DNA from: Candidatus Ferrigenium altingense
Lineage (GTDB): Bacteria; Pseudomonadota; Gammaproteobacteria; Burkholderiales; Gallionellaceae
Assembly (NCBI GenBank): GCA_020621985.1
Contig: JAHRYS010000003.1
Span: forward strand, 310,001-374,000
DNA length: 64,000 bases
Direction: 5' to 3'
The notes under the pieces were generated by a model. That model saw nothing but the letters and a program-made list of their open reading frames with translations. It did not search any database and had not been told where the DNA came from. Each line of letters begins with the position of its first letter. Position 1 is the stretch's first letter. Position numbers and translations under genes: made by a program. Below, one piece after another: positions 17,453 to 26,929 of the stretch.

Positions 17453-17645
17453 GTGTGGCTACATGGCAACAAAGCGGATCAGCGCAAGCTTCTTATTGCC
17501 AAGTAAACGGCCTGCATCCGGAAGCCTTTTTCAACTGGAAGCGACATTTTCGCGATCAGCTTGACGGCCTTCCGAAGAAAACTCGCACTGCCATCGCCGC
17601 TCGATTCTGTCGGCAGTCGGTGCCCGGCTAACAGGTTAAGGACAC

Positions 17646-18974
17646 TTATTTTACAATGCCGAGCTTCCTTGACCACCAGGGGGTGATCGCGGGCAGCAAG
17701 GTCAGGGTCCAGATAACCACCCAGGCCGTCAGCGGCATGAGTAGGGTCAGTTCCGGAAACTGGGCAACGGTGATCACCGCCAGCACCACGGGGATCACGC
17801 CCGTTTCCCGCACGACGCTCATGAAGAGCTTGTCTTTCATGCTGAGGTTGGTCGGCAACAGCGACAGCATGACCGCCACGGGCCGGGCGACGAGGATGAA
17901 AAAAAGTGACACCAGCAAGCCCAGGACTGCGGTATCCCAGAGATCGCCCAAGGCGACAAACGGGCCGACCATCATGAAGATCGTGGGCTTGGCAATGCTC
18001 TCGATCTTGATCTCCATGGTATGCAGCGTCTTGTGGAAGTATTCCTTGCCATGGTTGTAGTTGGCGAGCAGGCCGGCCACGAAGGCCGCCATGAACCCGT
18101 TGCCATGAATGGCTTGCGCCAGCAGGAAGGTCACCAGCGGAATGGCCAGCACAACCGCGAAATCGTAGGTGGTCTCGCCGACGTCGCGTTCGTTATCCCG
18201 CGATTTGTAGACTTCATAACTGTACATCGCGCCCCAGCCAATGACACCTGCGACGGCGCCGAACAGGAATTGCCCCCCCAGATGCAGCAGGTTCTCCGCA
18301 CTCAAGAGTCCTGAAATCAGGGCACCCATTGAATCCACCGAAACGCCGGCCAGTATCATGGACGCAATGGCAGCCACGAAGATGGCGCCGGCTGCGTCGT
18401 TGAGGGCGCTTTCCGCAACCGAAATGCTGGCGAGACGTTTGTACTCGTCCTTGAAGGCAATCCGCTTCAGGGTCGGAATCAGCGCCGCCGGATCGGTGGA
18501 GCCAAGGATGGCCGCCAGCAGGGCGGCGGTTTTGCCATTCAGCCCCAGCGCCATCAGGACCGGGAACATGACGAGGAAGGTGATGAGATAACCCACAAGC
18601 GCAATCATCACGGTGGGGAAGGCAATCTTCACAAAATCACGCCTGTCGACTTCGTCACCGCCACCTTTCAGGATAATGGCGGCGAGTGCGGTACAGGCCA
18701 CCACCGCAAGCATGACCGATGAGGCAATAGGCGCCAGCGCGTCATGCAGGACGATGCCCACCAGAAGCTGCAAGGTGAAGCTGGGGAAAATGGTTCCCTC
18801 GGACAATTTGCTGCATACCCAGCCAAAGATCAGGAACAGTCCCAGACACCACAATGAATTCGCGATGGCCGCTTCCGTACCCCCAAGCAGGGTCAGGCGC
18901 TCAAGAATCGCCGGAGCAGTGAGGTTTAACAGGTAAGCAAAAACAAACAGGGCGGCAATTTTTACGTAGTTCAT
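17646..18974 (-). CDS. CPA-type cation:proton antiporter (NhaP-like)
   Basis: 442 residues with about 12-13 membrane segments. LGSTDPAALIPTLKRI and SVAESALNDAAGAIFVAAI are the ion-binding-site motifs (Asn-Asp pair, usually taken to mean electroneutral exchange). GNGFMAAFVAGLLANYNHG and VVRETGVIPVVLAVITV match the conserved later helices. It is similar in motif spacing to the divergent gene at 19379, so the two may be paralogues. There is no regulatory C-terminal domain. Transported ions cannot be deduced. Confidence 0.88.
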   Translation of the reverse strand: MNYVKIAALFVFAYLLNLTAPAILERLTLLGGTEAAIANSLWCLGLFLIFGWVCSKLSEGTIFPSFTLQLLVGIVLHDALAPIASSVMLAVVACTALAAIILKGGGDEVDRRDFVKIAFPTVMIALVGYLITFLVMFPVLMALGLNGKTAALLAAILGSTDPAALIPTLKRIAFKDEYKRLASISVAESALNDAAGAIFVAAIASMILAGVSVDSMGALISGLLSAENLLHLGGQFLFGAVAGVIGWGAMYSYEVYKSRDNERDVGETTYDFAVVLAIPLVTFLLAQAIHGNGFMAAFVAGLLANYNHGKEYFHKTLHTMEIKIESIAKPTIFMMVGPFVALGDLWDTAVLGLLVSLFFILVARPVAVMLSLLPTNLSMKDKLFMSVVRETGVIPVVLAVITVAQFPELTLLMPLTAWVVIWTLTLLPAITPWWSRKLGIVK

Positions 18975-19378
18975 GATTTAGATATTCTTGGGCTATCGGC
19001 AAGCGACATACTGGGAAATCGCGTGAAGTTAATGTGACTGTTGGATATGGGTGAGTGCTTGTTTATTTAATTTTCGCGCTATTTATTACTGCGTGTTCAC
19101 CCGAGACGATAATATCACAACGGATAAATTATCGAGAACCTGATGGGGTTGTGCCTGGCTGAGCGCCTAACGTATTCTTTTCGGATGACCGCCGGAGCAG
19201 ACCATCAACAATCTTCCTGAGCTTCCGCTTCTGTCAACGCTTCTGGCACGAGGCTGTATGCCATGAGAGAATTCTGCATTTTTAAATACAGCAGCCCTGC
19301 ATGCTTAGACTTGCATTACCATCTTCGAATGCTTGATGGAATGGGTGGTTAAATTGGCGCTAACATCGAAAGAGCATA
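18975..19378. other. 404-base divergent intergenic region between two antiporter genes
   Basis: No gene seen. It separates two divergently transcribed antiporters and should hold promoters for both. The part near 19040-19090 is AT-rich (TTTATTTAATTTTCGCGC), but no strong consensus promoter could be singled out. Confidence 0.4.
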
Positions 19379-20617
19379 ATGGAACCCTCCGCTTCACTTG
19401 AATTGGCCAAACACGCACTGCTGATGTTCGGCATCATCCTCGCCGTGGGGACTTTTTCCGGCTTGATCGCCCGGTTGGTGCGGGTACCCGACGTGGTGGT
19501 GTTCTTGCTGGTGGGCATGCTGGCCGGCCCCAGTGTTCTGGGGCTGGTGGACATTAAGGCCGATTCCTCCATCAACCAGTTGATCCTGATTTTCGGCTCC
19601 AGCTACATCCTGTTCGACGGTGGCGCGACGATCCGCCTCAAGGTGCTGAAAGAAGTCTGGATCACTCTCGTGGTCATTTCCACCTTGGGTTTGCTGATCA
19701 CCGCCGTCATCACCGGCGTGGCGGCCTATTATTTCCTGGGGATCCCGTTCATCGTCGCGCTGTTGCTCGGCACCGTGATCGCATCCACCGATCCGGCGAC
19801 GCTGGTGCCGGTATTCAAGCAGGTCAAGATCAAGGAGCGCGTCGCGCAGACGGTGATGAGCGAGTCCGCGTTCAACGACGCGATGGGCGCCATCCTCACC
19901 TTTACCGTGCTGGGTGTGGCGATGGGCGCGGGCGAATTTTCGGCGGGCGATGCGCTCGCCGACCTGTTCAAGGAATCGTTGCTGGGTATCTTGATTGGCG
20001 GAACACTGGGTTACATGGCGGCTTTTCTCATCGCGCATGAAAAATTCGGCTTTCTCGCCGAATATGCGCCGGTGGTCACCCTGATGGCGGTGATCGGCGC
20101 CTATATGGGGGCGGATGGCATGCATGCCAGCGGTTTCATGGCGGTGTTCGTGTTCGGCATCATGCTCGGCAATATGGAGTCGCTCGGCTTCAAACGATCC
20201 GAGGAGGAAAGCCATCAGCTCGAAGATTTTGTCTTGACCACCGCGCTGATCATGCGCATGTTCATTTTCATCCTGCTCGGTACGCAGGTGGATTTCGGCC
20301 TGATGAACCAATACCTGATCGGTGGTACGGCGGTGGTAGCGGTGTTCATGCTGGTCGCGCGCCCGGCGACGGTGTTCCTGTGCGCTCTGCCGGATCGCCG
20401 CGCCAAATGGAGCTTCAAGGAGATGCTGTTCATGTGCTGGACGCGTGAGACCGGGGTGATTCCCGGTGCGCTGGCCGGCATACTGGTCGGCATGAAAGCC
20501 CCCGGCGCGCAGATCATCGCTTCGGTGACCTTCATCGCGATCCTGGTGACCATCCTGATCCAGGCCACTACCACCAAGTGGCTGGCGAAGAAGCTGGATT
20601 TGCTGGTGGAAGAATAG
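19379..20617 (+). CDS. CPA-type cation:proton antiporter (NhaP-like)
   Basis: 412 residues, about 12 membrane helices. VIASTDPATLVPVFKQVKIK and VMSESAFNDAMGAILTFTVL give the same STDPA ... S(A)xNDA.GAI pattern as the gene at 17646. MHASGFMAVFVFGIMLGNME and CWTRETGVIPGALAGILVGM are conserved later helices. It ends with a short charged tail and has no TrkA domain. It is transcribed away from 17646 and faces the dapB-like gene. Confidence 0.88.
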   Translation: MEPSASLELAKHALLMFGIILAVGTFSGLIARLVRVPDVVVFLLVGMLAGPSVLGLVDIKADSSINQLILIFGSSYILFDGGATIRLKVLKEVWITLVVISTLGLLITAVITGVAAYYFLGIPFIVALLLGTVIASTDPATLVPVFKQVKIKERVAQTVMSESAFNDAMGAILTFTVLGVAMGAGEFSAGDALADLFKESLLGILIGGTLGYMAAFLIAHEKFGFLAEYAPVVTLMAVIGAYMGADGMHASGFMAVFVFGIMLGNMESLGFKRSEEESHQLEDFVLTTALIMRMFIFILLGTQVDFGLMNQYLIGGTAVVAVFMLVARPATVFLCALPDRRAKWSFKEMLFMCWTRETGVIPGALAGILVGMKAPGAQIIASVTFIAILVTILIQATTTKWLAKKLDLLVEE

Positions 20618-20682
20618 CCTCTCTGCTTTTCGCCGCGCGCCGCCGTGGTCAAGGCGGTGCGTAATCCCCGAAAACGGCCTGG

Positions 20683-21435
20683 TCAGTTGCCTTCCAATAG
20701 TTCCGCGCGCATCACGCGCATCAGCAGGTCGTCGAAGGTGTAGAAGCCGTTATCGCAATTGGCAAGTTGCTCAAGCGCAAAGGCCGCGCCGGTGCCGAAC
20801 GCCTCGCGCCGGATCGAATCATGGATCAGCCGCACGGTCTGGTGCGGGAAGCCGAAGATCACTTCATGGTGGCCGACGATCCCGCCGAAGCGCAATGACG
20901 TGATTTGCTCTGCATCCACTTCCAGCGTTTCCGCAATCTTGCGCGCCGTGCCTGAAATTTCCGGTTTGTCCCGGAAATGCTGCTCGACGATCTCCACATC
21001 GGCGAACGGTGCGGCCTTGCGCAACAGCTTGGCCGCCACAATCAGGAAATTGATGCCGAGCGTGATGTTCGGCGAGCACATCACGCGCGTGTCCCGCCCC
21101 AGGCTGCGCGCATAGGCCAGGTCGTCTTCCGAATAGGCAGAGATCGCGCTGACCAGCATGATGCCGCGCTTGCGCACTTCTTCGCCGTAAGCGTGCAGGC
21201 TCTCCGGCGAAGAAAAATCCACCAGCGCATCCACCGGATGCAGGTCAAATAATTCGTCAAACGGCTGCTGTTCGATGCCGATAATGGGAATGTCAGTATC
21301 CGGGTGTGGTTCTGCGTTCGCCGAGCGCCGCGCGATCCAGCGCAGATCGAAGCGCGGGTCGGCGCCGAGTATGTTGGCCACGGCCTTGCCCGCCTTGCCA
21401 TAGCCGACCAGGCCGACGCGAATTTTCTGGGTCAT
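20683..21435 (-). CDS. dapB: dihydrodipicolinate reductase-like protein (divergent DapB)
   Basis: 250 residues. DapB reduces dihydrodipicolinate in lysine/diaminopimelate synthesis. The N-terminal Rossmann motif is VGLVGYGKAGKA and the C-terminal catalytic stretch is EQHFRDKPEISGTARK. Compared with the usual E-x-HHRxKxDxPSGTA, the first His and the Lys are kept, but the second His is Phe and the D-A-P part is changed. VDFSSPE and SPNITLGINFL are recognisable. AGGAGG sits just before ATG 21435. It stands among antiporters, not with other lysine genes, so it may be a functional DapB or a family member with another substrate. Confidence 0.8.
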   Translation of the reverse strand: MTQKIRVGLVGYGKAGKAVANILGADPRFDLRWIARRSANAEPHPDTDIPIIGIEQQPFDELFDLHPVDALVDFSSPESLHAYGEEVRKRGIMLVSAISAYSEDDLAYARSLGRDTRVMCSPNITLGINFLIVAAKLLRKAAPFADVEIVEQHFRDKPEISGTARKIAETLEVDAEQITSLRFGGIVGHHEVIFGFPHQTVRLIHDSIRREAFGTGAAFALEQLANCDNGFYTFDDLLMRVMRAELLEGN

Positions 21436-21615
21436 GGTAAACCTCCTTTGTCGTTTGTTTTGAGGGGAAGATGCAACCGGACTTCAGTGGCGGGATGGGC
21501 AGGAGTTTTTGCTGGCAGAATTGTACCATCCCCCCGGTTACATGATCCGGCACGGCGCGCCGGCTCGTAAAATGCGCCATGTATAATCGGGCTGTCAACA
21601 CAAGAAAGGCTGGCT

Positions 21616-22860
21616 ATGTCCATCACGATACTGGCGATTGGCCTGATGGTCTTTTTCGCGCACTTCCTGTCCTTGCAGTTCCGCAAGACCAGCATTCCGG
21701 ACGTATTGGTGCTGATGCTGATCGGCATTCTGATCGGCCCGCTGCTGGGTATCGTCACGCCGCAGGATTTCGGCAAGATCGGATCGCTGATCGCGACCAT
21801 CGCGCTGTTGGTGATCCTGTTCGAGGGCGGCACTTCGCTGAACCTCGGTGTGCTGGGCAAGTCGCTGAAAACCACCGGCGTGCTGACCCTGTGGTGCTTC
21901 TTGCTGACCGCTCTTATCGTCACCGCATTCGGTTTCTATCTGCTCGATTTGTCACTGCTTCCCGCCACCCTGCTCGGCGTCACGCTGGGCGGCACATCCT
22001 CCGCCGTGGTCATCCCGATGGTGAATGCACTGTGCCTGTCCGAGAAACCCACCACCGTGCTAGTGCTGGAATCATCCCTTACCGATGTGCTATGTATCGT
22101 CGGCGTATTCGCGCTGTTGCAAATCCATACGCAGGGCAGCGTCGAGCCGGGTAGGCTGATCGGCAGCGTGCTGGCCGCGCTGATCTTCGCCACGATCATC
22201 GGCGTGCTGGGCGGTATCGGCTGGCTGCTGGTGCTGGGCAAGGTGCGCGGCTTTCCCAACACCATTTCCTCCACGCTCGCCTATGTGTTCATCATCTATG
22301 GGCTGACTGAGTTTCTGGGGTTTTCCGGTGCGATTGCCGCGCTGGCGATGGGTATTACCTTTACCAACTTCGAGAAATTCGGGCTGCATCGGCTGCGGAA
22401 CATAGATCGGAATCTCGCGCCGCTGAATGAAATGGATTTCGTGTTTTACCGTGAAGCGGTGTTCCTGTTGAAAACCTACTTCTTCGTGTACCTCGGCATT
22501 TCCATCCATTTCGGCGAGGCGTATCTTGCGCTCGTGGCCGTCATCATCGTGCTGACCGTCTATGTGATGCGACTGATCCTCACCCGCTTCGTGTTCCGCG
22601 ATGCGGGATACAGCCTGCGCGACACCGCCTTCACCTCGATGCTTGCACCGAAAGGGTTGGCGGCGGCGGTGCTGGCTGCGTTGCCGCTGCAATACGGAGT
22701 GGCCGGCGGCGAGGTGATCCGCGACACCACTTACATGGTGGTGCTGGTCAGCATCACGCTCACGGCCTTGCTGGTGATGCTCTATCCGCTGCCGGGCGCG
22801 CAGAAATTCTACTCGCGCGCGCTGGGGAAACCGGTAACTTCAAAAACACAAGATACATAA
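21616..22860 (+). CDS. cation:proton antiporter (CPA family)
   Basis: 414 residues, about 12 helices. VILFEGGTSLNLGVLGKSLK, TLGGTSSAVVIPMVNAL and VLESSLTDVLCIVGVFAL mark the core, with a single Asp in the S-S-L-T-D motif rather than the Asp pair of the next gene. MLAPKGLAAAVLAALPLQYG is the conserved late helix. No RCK/TrkA domain. Only three bases separate its stop from the next antiporter gene, so the two are surely co-transcribed. The substrate is not deducible. Confidence 0.86.
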   Translation: MSITILAIGLMVFFAHFLSLQFRKTSIPDVLVLMLIGILIGPLLGIVTPQDFGKIGSLIATIALLVILFEGGTSLNLGVLGKSLKTTGVLTLWCFLLTALIVTAFGFYLLDLSLLPATLLGVTLGGTSSAVVIPMVNALCLSEKPTTVLVLESSLTDVLCIVGVFALLQIHTQGSVEPGRLIGSVLAALIFATIIGVLGGIGWLLVLGKVRGFPNTISSTLAYVFIIYGLTEFLGFSGAIAALAMGITFTNFEKFGLHRLRNIDRNLAPLNEMDFVFYREAVFLLKTYFFVYLGISIHFGEAYLALVAVIIVLTVYVMRLILTRFVFRDAGYSLRDTAFTSMLAPKGLAAAVLAALPLQYGVAGGEVIRDTTYMVVLVSITLTALLVMLYPLPGAQKFYSRALGKPVTSKTQDT

Positions 22861-22863
22861 ACC

Positions 22864-24087
22864 ATGGAACTGCATCAGTTCTTTCTCTTTCTCGCCATCA
22901 TCCTGATTTCGGCGCGCCTGCTGTCCGAGACCGTGGCACGCTTCGGCATCCCTTCGGTGATCGGCGAGTTGCTGGCCGGCCTGCTGATCGGCCCTTCGCT
23001 GCTGGGATGGGTGTCGCCCGACACCACCATGAAGCTGCTCGCCGAGATCGGCATCATCCTGCTGCTGTTCGAGGTCGGCATGGATACCGACCTGAGCCGT
23101 CTGGCGCGCTCCGGCAGCAAACCCATCGTCGTGGCAGTGCTCGGTTTCACCTTGCCGTTCGCGCTCGGTTACAGCGTCAGCGCGTGGGTGTTCGGGTTGT
23201 CCGAATTCACGGCGCTGTTCATCGGCGGCACGCTCACCGCCACCAGTATCGGTATTACGGTGCGCGTGCTGGATGACCTGGGCAAACGCCAATCCGATGA
23301 GGCGCAGATCGTGATTGGCGCGGCGGTGCTGGATGACATCCTCGGCGTGCTGGTGCTCGCATTCTTGTATCAGTTCGCGGTGGAACAACAAGTGTCGTTC
23401 CATGCACTGGGCGAAGTTGGCTTGTATATCCTTATGTTCATGCTGCTCGGGCCGCTGGTCGCCAAGCTCGCCTCGGTGGTCATCGACCACTTCGACCAGC
23501 GCGCCGCCACACCGGGGCTGTTGCTCACGATGGCGCTGTCGCTGATCCTGCTGTTCTCCTGGCTCGCGCATGCGGTGGGTGCGCCGGAAATCATGGGTGG
23601 CTTTGCCGCAGGATTGGCGTTCAGCCAGCACTTCGGTTTCAGGCTCTGGATGGGGAAACGTCAAGCCATTGAATTCAAGCCCAGCCCGAAGCTGGCGCAC
23701 CGCCTCGAAGAGCAGGTGCGCCCGCTGATCCGCACCTTCTCGCCGATGTTTTTCGTGATGGTCGGGGTGTCGCTCAACCTCAAGGCCGTGGACTGGAGCT
23801 CCGCCTTCATCTGGGAGTTGGCGGCGTCGCTGTTGCTGGTCGCATTTTTCGGGAAATTCGCGGCGGGTTTTTTCATCCGCGAACCGCGCCGCAACCAGAT
23901 AGCCATCGGGTTGTCGATGGTTCCGCGCGGCGAGGTGGGTCTGATTTTTGCGCAACTGGGCTTCAGTCAAGGCATTCTAAACGGCGAACTGTATGCTGCG
24001 CTGCTCATCGTTATAGCGCTGACCACCATCACCCCGCCGTTCATGCTCAAGTGGTTTTACGGCAGGGATGGGGGAGCCAAAAATTGA
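22864..24087 (+). CDS. CPA2-type cation:proton antiporter (KefB-like core)
   Basis: 407 residues. ETVARFGIPSVIGELLAGLL, GIILLLFEVGMDTDLSRL, GGTLTATSIGITVRVLDDLG and GAAVLDDILGVLVLAF (Asp-Asp pair, typical of the electrogenic CPA2 type) identify the core. VGVSLNLKAVDW and SMVPRGEVGLIFAQLGFS follow. It lacks the C-terminal RCK domain, unlike the next gene. Second gene of the 21616-26760 operon. Confidence 0.88.
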   Translation: MELHQFFLFLAIILISARLLSETVARFGIPSVIGELLAGLLIGPSLLGWVSPDTTMKLLAEIGIILLLFEVGMDTDLSRLARSGSKPIVVAVLGFTLPFALGYSVSAWVFGLSEFTALFIGGTLTATSIGITVRVLDDLGKRQSDEAQIVIGAAVLDDILGVLVLAFLYQFAVEQQVSFHALGEVGLYILMFMLLGPLVAKLASVVIDHFDQRAATPGLLLTMALSLILLFSWLAHAVGAPEIMGGFAAGLAFSQHFGFRLWMGKRQAIEFKPSPKLAHRLEEQVRPLIRTFSPMFFVMVGVSLNLKAVDWSSAFIWELAASLLLVAFFGKFAAGFFIREPRRNQIAIGLSMVPRGEVGLIFAQLGFSQGILNGELYAALLIVIALTTITPPFMLKWFYGRDGGAKN

Positions 24088-24138
24088 GTGTCATTTATCA
24101 CATAAAAATGGTGTGCTTACTTTTTAAAGGTTGACTGA

Positions 24139-25839
24139 ATGCCTCACGATATCAGCCTGATCACAACCATTGCAGCCGGACTTGGTTTGGCGATGGTTTT
24201 CGGTTTCATCGCATCGCGCCTCAGGATGCCGCCGCTGCTTGGCTATCTGATTGCCGGAATCGTCATCGGCCCCGGCACGCCGGGGTTTGTTGCGGATGTA
24301 GAACTGGCCGGGCAACTCGCCGAAGTCGGCGTGATCTTGCTGATGTTCGGCGTTGGCCTGCATTTTTCACTCAACGACCTGCTTTCGGTGCGGCGCATCG
24401 CGGTGCCGGGTGCCATCGTGCAGATTTTTGTGGCGACGGCGCTGGGCATGGCCGTTGCATTGTTCTGGGGATGGGATGCCGGCGCCGCGCTGGTCTTCGG
24501 TCTATCCCTGTCGTGCGCCAGCACGGTGGTATTGCTGCGCGCGCTTGAGGCGCGGGGCGTGCTCGAATCGATCAATGGCCGCATCGCGGTCGGCTGGCTG
24601 ATCGTCGAGGACCTGGTGATGGTGCTGGTGCTGGTGCTGCTGCCGGCCTTTGCGGGCTTGCTCGGTGGCAACCATGCGTCTCTGCCAGCCGCAGACATGT
24701 TGATCCCGCTCGGCGTCACGCTTGCCAAGGTGGCCGCGTTCATCGCATTGATGCTGGTTGTCGGGCGCCGGCTGTTTCCGTGGCTGCTGTGGCAGGTCGC
24801 GCGCACCGGTTCGCGCGAATTGTTTTCGCTGTGCGTGATCGCATCCGCGCTGGGCGTGGCCTACGGCTCGGCCAAGTTGTTCGGCGTCTCGTTCGCGCTG
24901 GGTGCGTTCTTCGCCGGCATGATGTTGCGCGAGTCGGAATTCAGCCATCGCGCCGCCGACGAATCGTTGCCGTTGCGCGACGCGTTTTCGGTGCTGTTCT
25001 TCGTGTCGGTCGGCATGCTGTTCGACCCTCAAGTGCTCATGGAACAGCCCGCGAAAGTGTTGGCTGTCGCGGCCATCATCCTGGTTGGCAAGACGCTGGC
25101 TGCGATCGCGCTGGTGCTGGCGTTCCGCTATCCGCTCAACACGGCGTTGACGGTCGGCGCGAGCCTGGCGCAGATCGGCGAATTTTCGTTCATCCTGGCC
25201 GGCATGGGGGTGAGCCTGGGGCTGCTGTCGCCTGAAGGGCAGAGCCTGATCCTTGCCGGCGCGCTGATTTCGATCGCTTTCAATTCGCTGGCCTTTGCAG
25301 CCATCGCACCGCTCCAGACATGGCTGCGCACTCGCTCCGAATTTGCGCGAAAGCTCGAACTGCGCGACGACCCGCTGGCGCAACTGCCGATGTCGACCGA
25401 TCAGGCGCTCCTGACCGGCCAAGTGGTGCTCATCGGCTACGGTCGGGTCGGCCGCCGCATCGCCGATGCGCTCACCGGGCGGAAAATTCCGTTTGTTGTC
25501 GCCGAGCAGAACCGCGAGCTGGTGGAAAAGTTGCGTGCGCAACATATTCCCGCCGTCTCGGGCGACGCCTCCGACCCGGCGGTGCTGATCCAGGCGCATA
25601 TCGCGCGGGCAAGCATGCTGGTCATCGCCACGCCGGACACTTTTAATGTGCGCAAGATGGTCGAGACCGCGCGCACGCTGAATCCGGCGATCGAGGTCGT
25701 GCTGCGCACGCATAGCGACGAGGAAGCTGCGCTGCTGCAAAAGGAGAACGTCGGCAAGGTGTTCATGGGCGAACACGAATTGGCGCAGGGTATGGCCCGG
25801 CATGTGCTGGGCAGGATGGAGCGCCCGCCCAATGGTTGA
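24139..25839 (+). CDS. YbaL/KefB-type cation:proton antiporter with TrkA-N domain
   Basis: 566 residues: CPA2 membrane core (MPPLLGYLIAGIVIGPGTPG; LLMFGVGLHFSLNDLLSVRR; VGWLIVEDLVMVLVLVL) followed by a cytoplasmic RCK/TrkA-N nucleotide-binding domain from about residue 430 (GQVVLIGYGRVGRRIADAL; VVAEQNRELVEKLR; GDASDPAVL; LVIATPDTFNVRKMVETAR). The architecture matches YbaL/KefB, which export K+ under regulation by a nucleotide or glutathione adduct. The start is ATG 24139 after a 51-base gap. The most clearly regulated transporter of the cluster. Confidence 0.93.
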   Translation: MPHDISLITTIAAGLGLAMVFGFIASRLRMPPLLGYLIAGIVIGPGTPGFVADVELAGQLAEVGVILLMFGVGLHFSLNDLLSVRRIAVPGAIVQIFVATALGMAVALFWGWDAGAALVFGLSLSCASTVVLLRALEARGVLESINGRIAVGWLIVEDLVMVLVLVLLPAFAGLLGGNHASLPAADMLIPLGVTLAKVAAFIALMLVVGRRLFPWLLWQVARTGSRELFSLCVIASALGVAYGSAKLFGVSFALGAFFAGMMLRESEFSHRAADESLPLRDAFSVLFFVSVGMLFDPQVLMEQPAKVLAVAAIILVGKTLAAIALVLAFRYPLNTALTVGASLAQIGEFSFILAGMGVSLGLLSPEGQSLILAGALISIAFNSLAFAAIAPLQTWLRTRSEFARKLELRDDPLAQLPMSTDQALLTGQVVLIGYGRVGRRIADALTGRKIPFVVAEQNRELVEKLRAQHIPAVSGDASDPAVLIQAHIARASMLVIATPDTFNVRKMVETARTLNPAIEVVLRTHSDEEAALLQKENVGKVFMGEHELAQGMARHVLGRMERPPNG

Positions 25840-25881
25840 ATGGGGCGGTCACGGCAAGGAACATGTCCGGGAGGAAACATC

Positions 25882-26760
25882 ATGAGCAAAATCAAATCCC
25901 TGTTGGTCGCAACCGATTTTTCCGACGATGCCCGCCAGGCCGTCTTGCGGGCGGCCTTCCTTGCAGCGGAACAAGGGGCAGAGCTCGAACTGCTGCATGT
26001 AATGAGCGGGCCGTTGTTGAGCCACATGCGTGAACTGTTCAAGTTGTCCAGTGATGCCGATACCAAACTGGTCGATGATGCCCGGCGCATGCTGGGCGAG
26101 CTGGCGGAGGACGTCGCCGGACAAACCGGGCTCACCGCGATTCCACGGGTGCTGGTCGGACATGTGGTAGACGAGATTATCTCGGCATCCGATCAGGCGG
26201 ACATGCTGGTGCTGGGTGTGCGCGGATTGAACCGGCTGCGCGATCTGCTTATCGGGACGACGGCAGAGCGCCTTCTATACAGGTGCAAACGCCCGGTTCT
26301 GGTAAGCAAGCGGCCGCCGCACGGCCCTTACCAGCACGTCATCGTTCCGGTAGACCTTTCGCCGCACTCTATTGTCGCGCTCCGCATGGCGGTGCAGATC
26401 GCCCCGCAGGCAAACATAACGATCATCCATGCGTTTGATGTGCCATTCGAGGGGAAGCTCTGGCTGGCAGGCGTAGCCGAAGAAGAAATTCATCATTACC
26501 GCGCCCAGGCGAGAATAAAGGCGCAGGAAGAAATCGAAAAACTGATGCAGGATTCAGGCGACGCGTCCCTGCGGCTCCGCTCGGTCATCGAACATGGCGA
26601 TGCCACCCGCATTATCCTCGAACAGGAAGAAATGTCTGATCCGGACCTGATCGTCATCGGCAAGCATGGGGAATCGGTGATGGGAGAATTGCTGCTCGGG
26701 AGCGTGGCGCGGCATGTCTTGTCCAATTCCAGGTGTGACGTGCTGGTAGCCAATGGATGA
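25882..26760 (+). CDS. tandem-domain universal stress protein
   Basis: ATG 25882 has GAGGA at 25871-25875. The 292-residue product has two UspA domains. The first starts SLLVATDFSDDA and has the ATP-loop GVRGLNRLRDLLIGTTAERL; the second starts HVIVPVDLSPHS and has GKHGESVMGELLLGSVARHV. Both loops keep the G-2x-G-9x-G(S/T) pattern for ATP binding. It follows the YbaL-type gene closely and is probably in the same operon. Usp proteins beside K+ or Na+ transporters are known to act as nucleotide-dependent regulators; that role here is inference. Confidence 0.92.
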   Translation: MSKIKSLLVATDFSDDARQAVLRAAFLAAEQGAELELLHVMSGPLLSHMRELFKLSSDADTKLVDDARRMLGELAEDVAGQTGLTAIPRVLVGHVVDEIISASDQADMLVLGVRGLNRLRDLLIGTTAERLLYRCKRPVLVSKRPPHGPYQHVIVPVDLSPHSIVALRMAVQIAPQANITIIHAFDVPFEGKLWLAGVAEEEIHHYRAQARIKAQEEIEKLMQDSGDASLRLRSVIEHGDATRIILEQEEMSDPDLIVIGKHGESVMGELLLGSVARHVLSNSRCDVLVANG

Positions 26761-26929
26761 GTTTCATCAACATCCGTATCGCTCGGGGCGAGCGTCGGGG
26801 TGTATATGGAGTCAAGCCGCAGCCTGTTCTGATGCGCCTGCATGCGAGCCGGCTCTCTTCTCGCGCAAACTGGAGGAACTCCGGCCTGAACGCGCATGTG
26901 TTGATCGGCACCGGTTAAGGAGGAATATT

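Noticed and set aside
22840-25803. Long minus-strand open frames opposite the antiporter genes
   Set aside because: The plus-strand frames encode conserved transporters; the opposite translations are Gln/Arg/His-rich and typical of antisense shadows.
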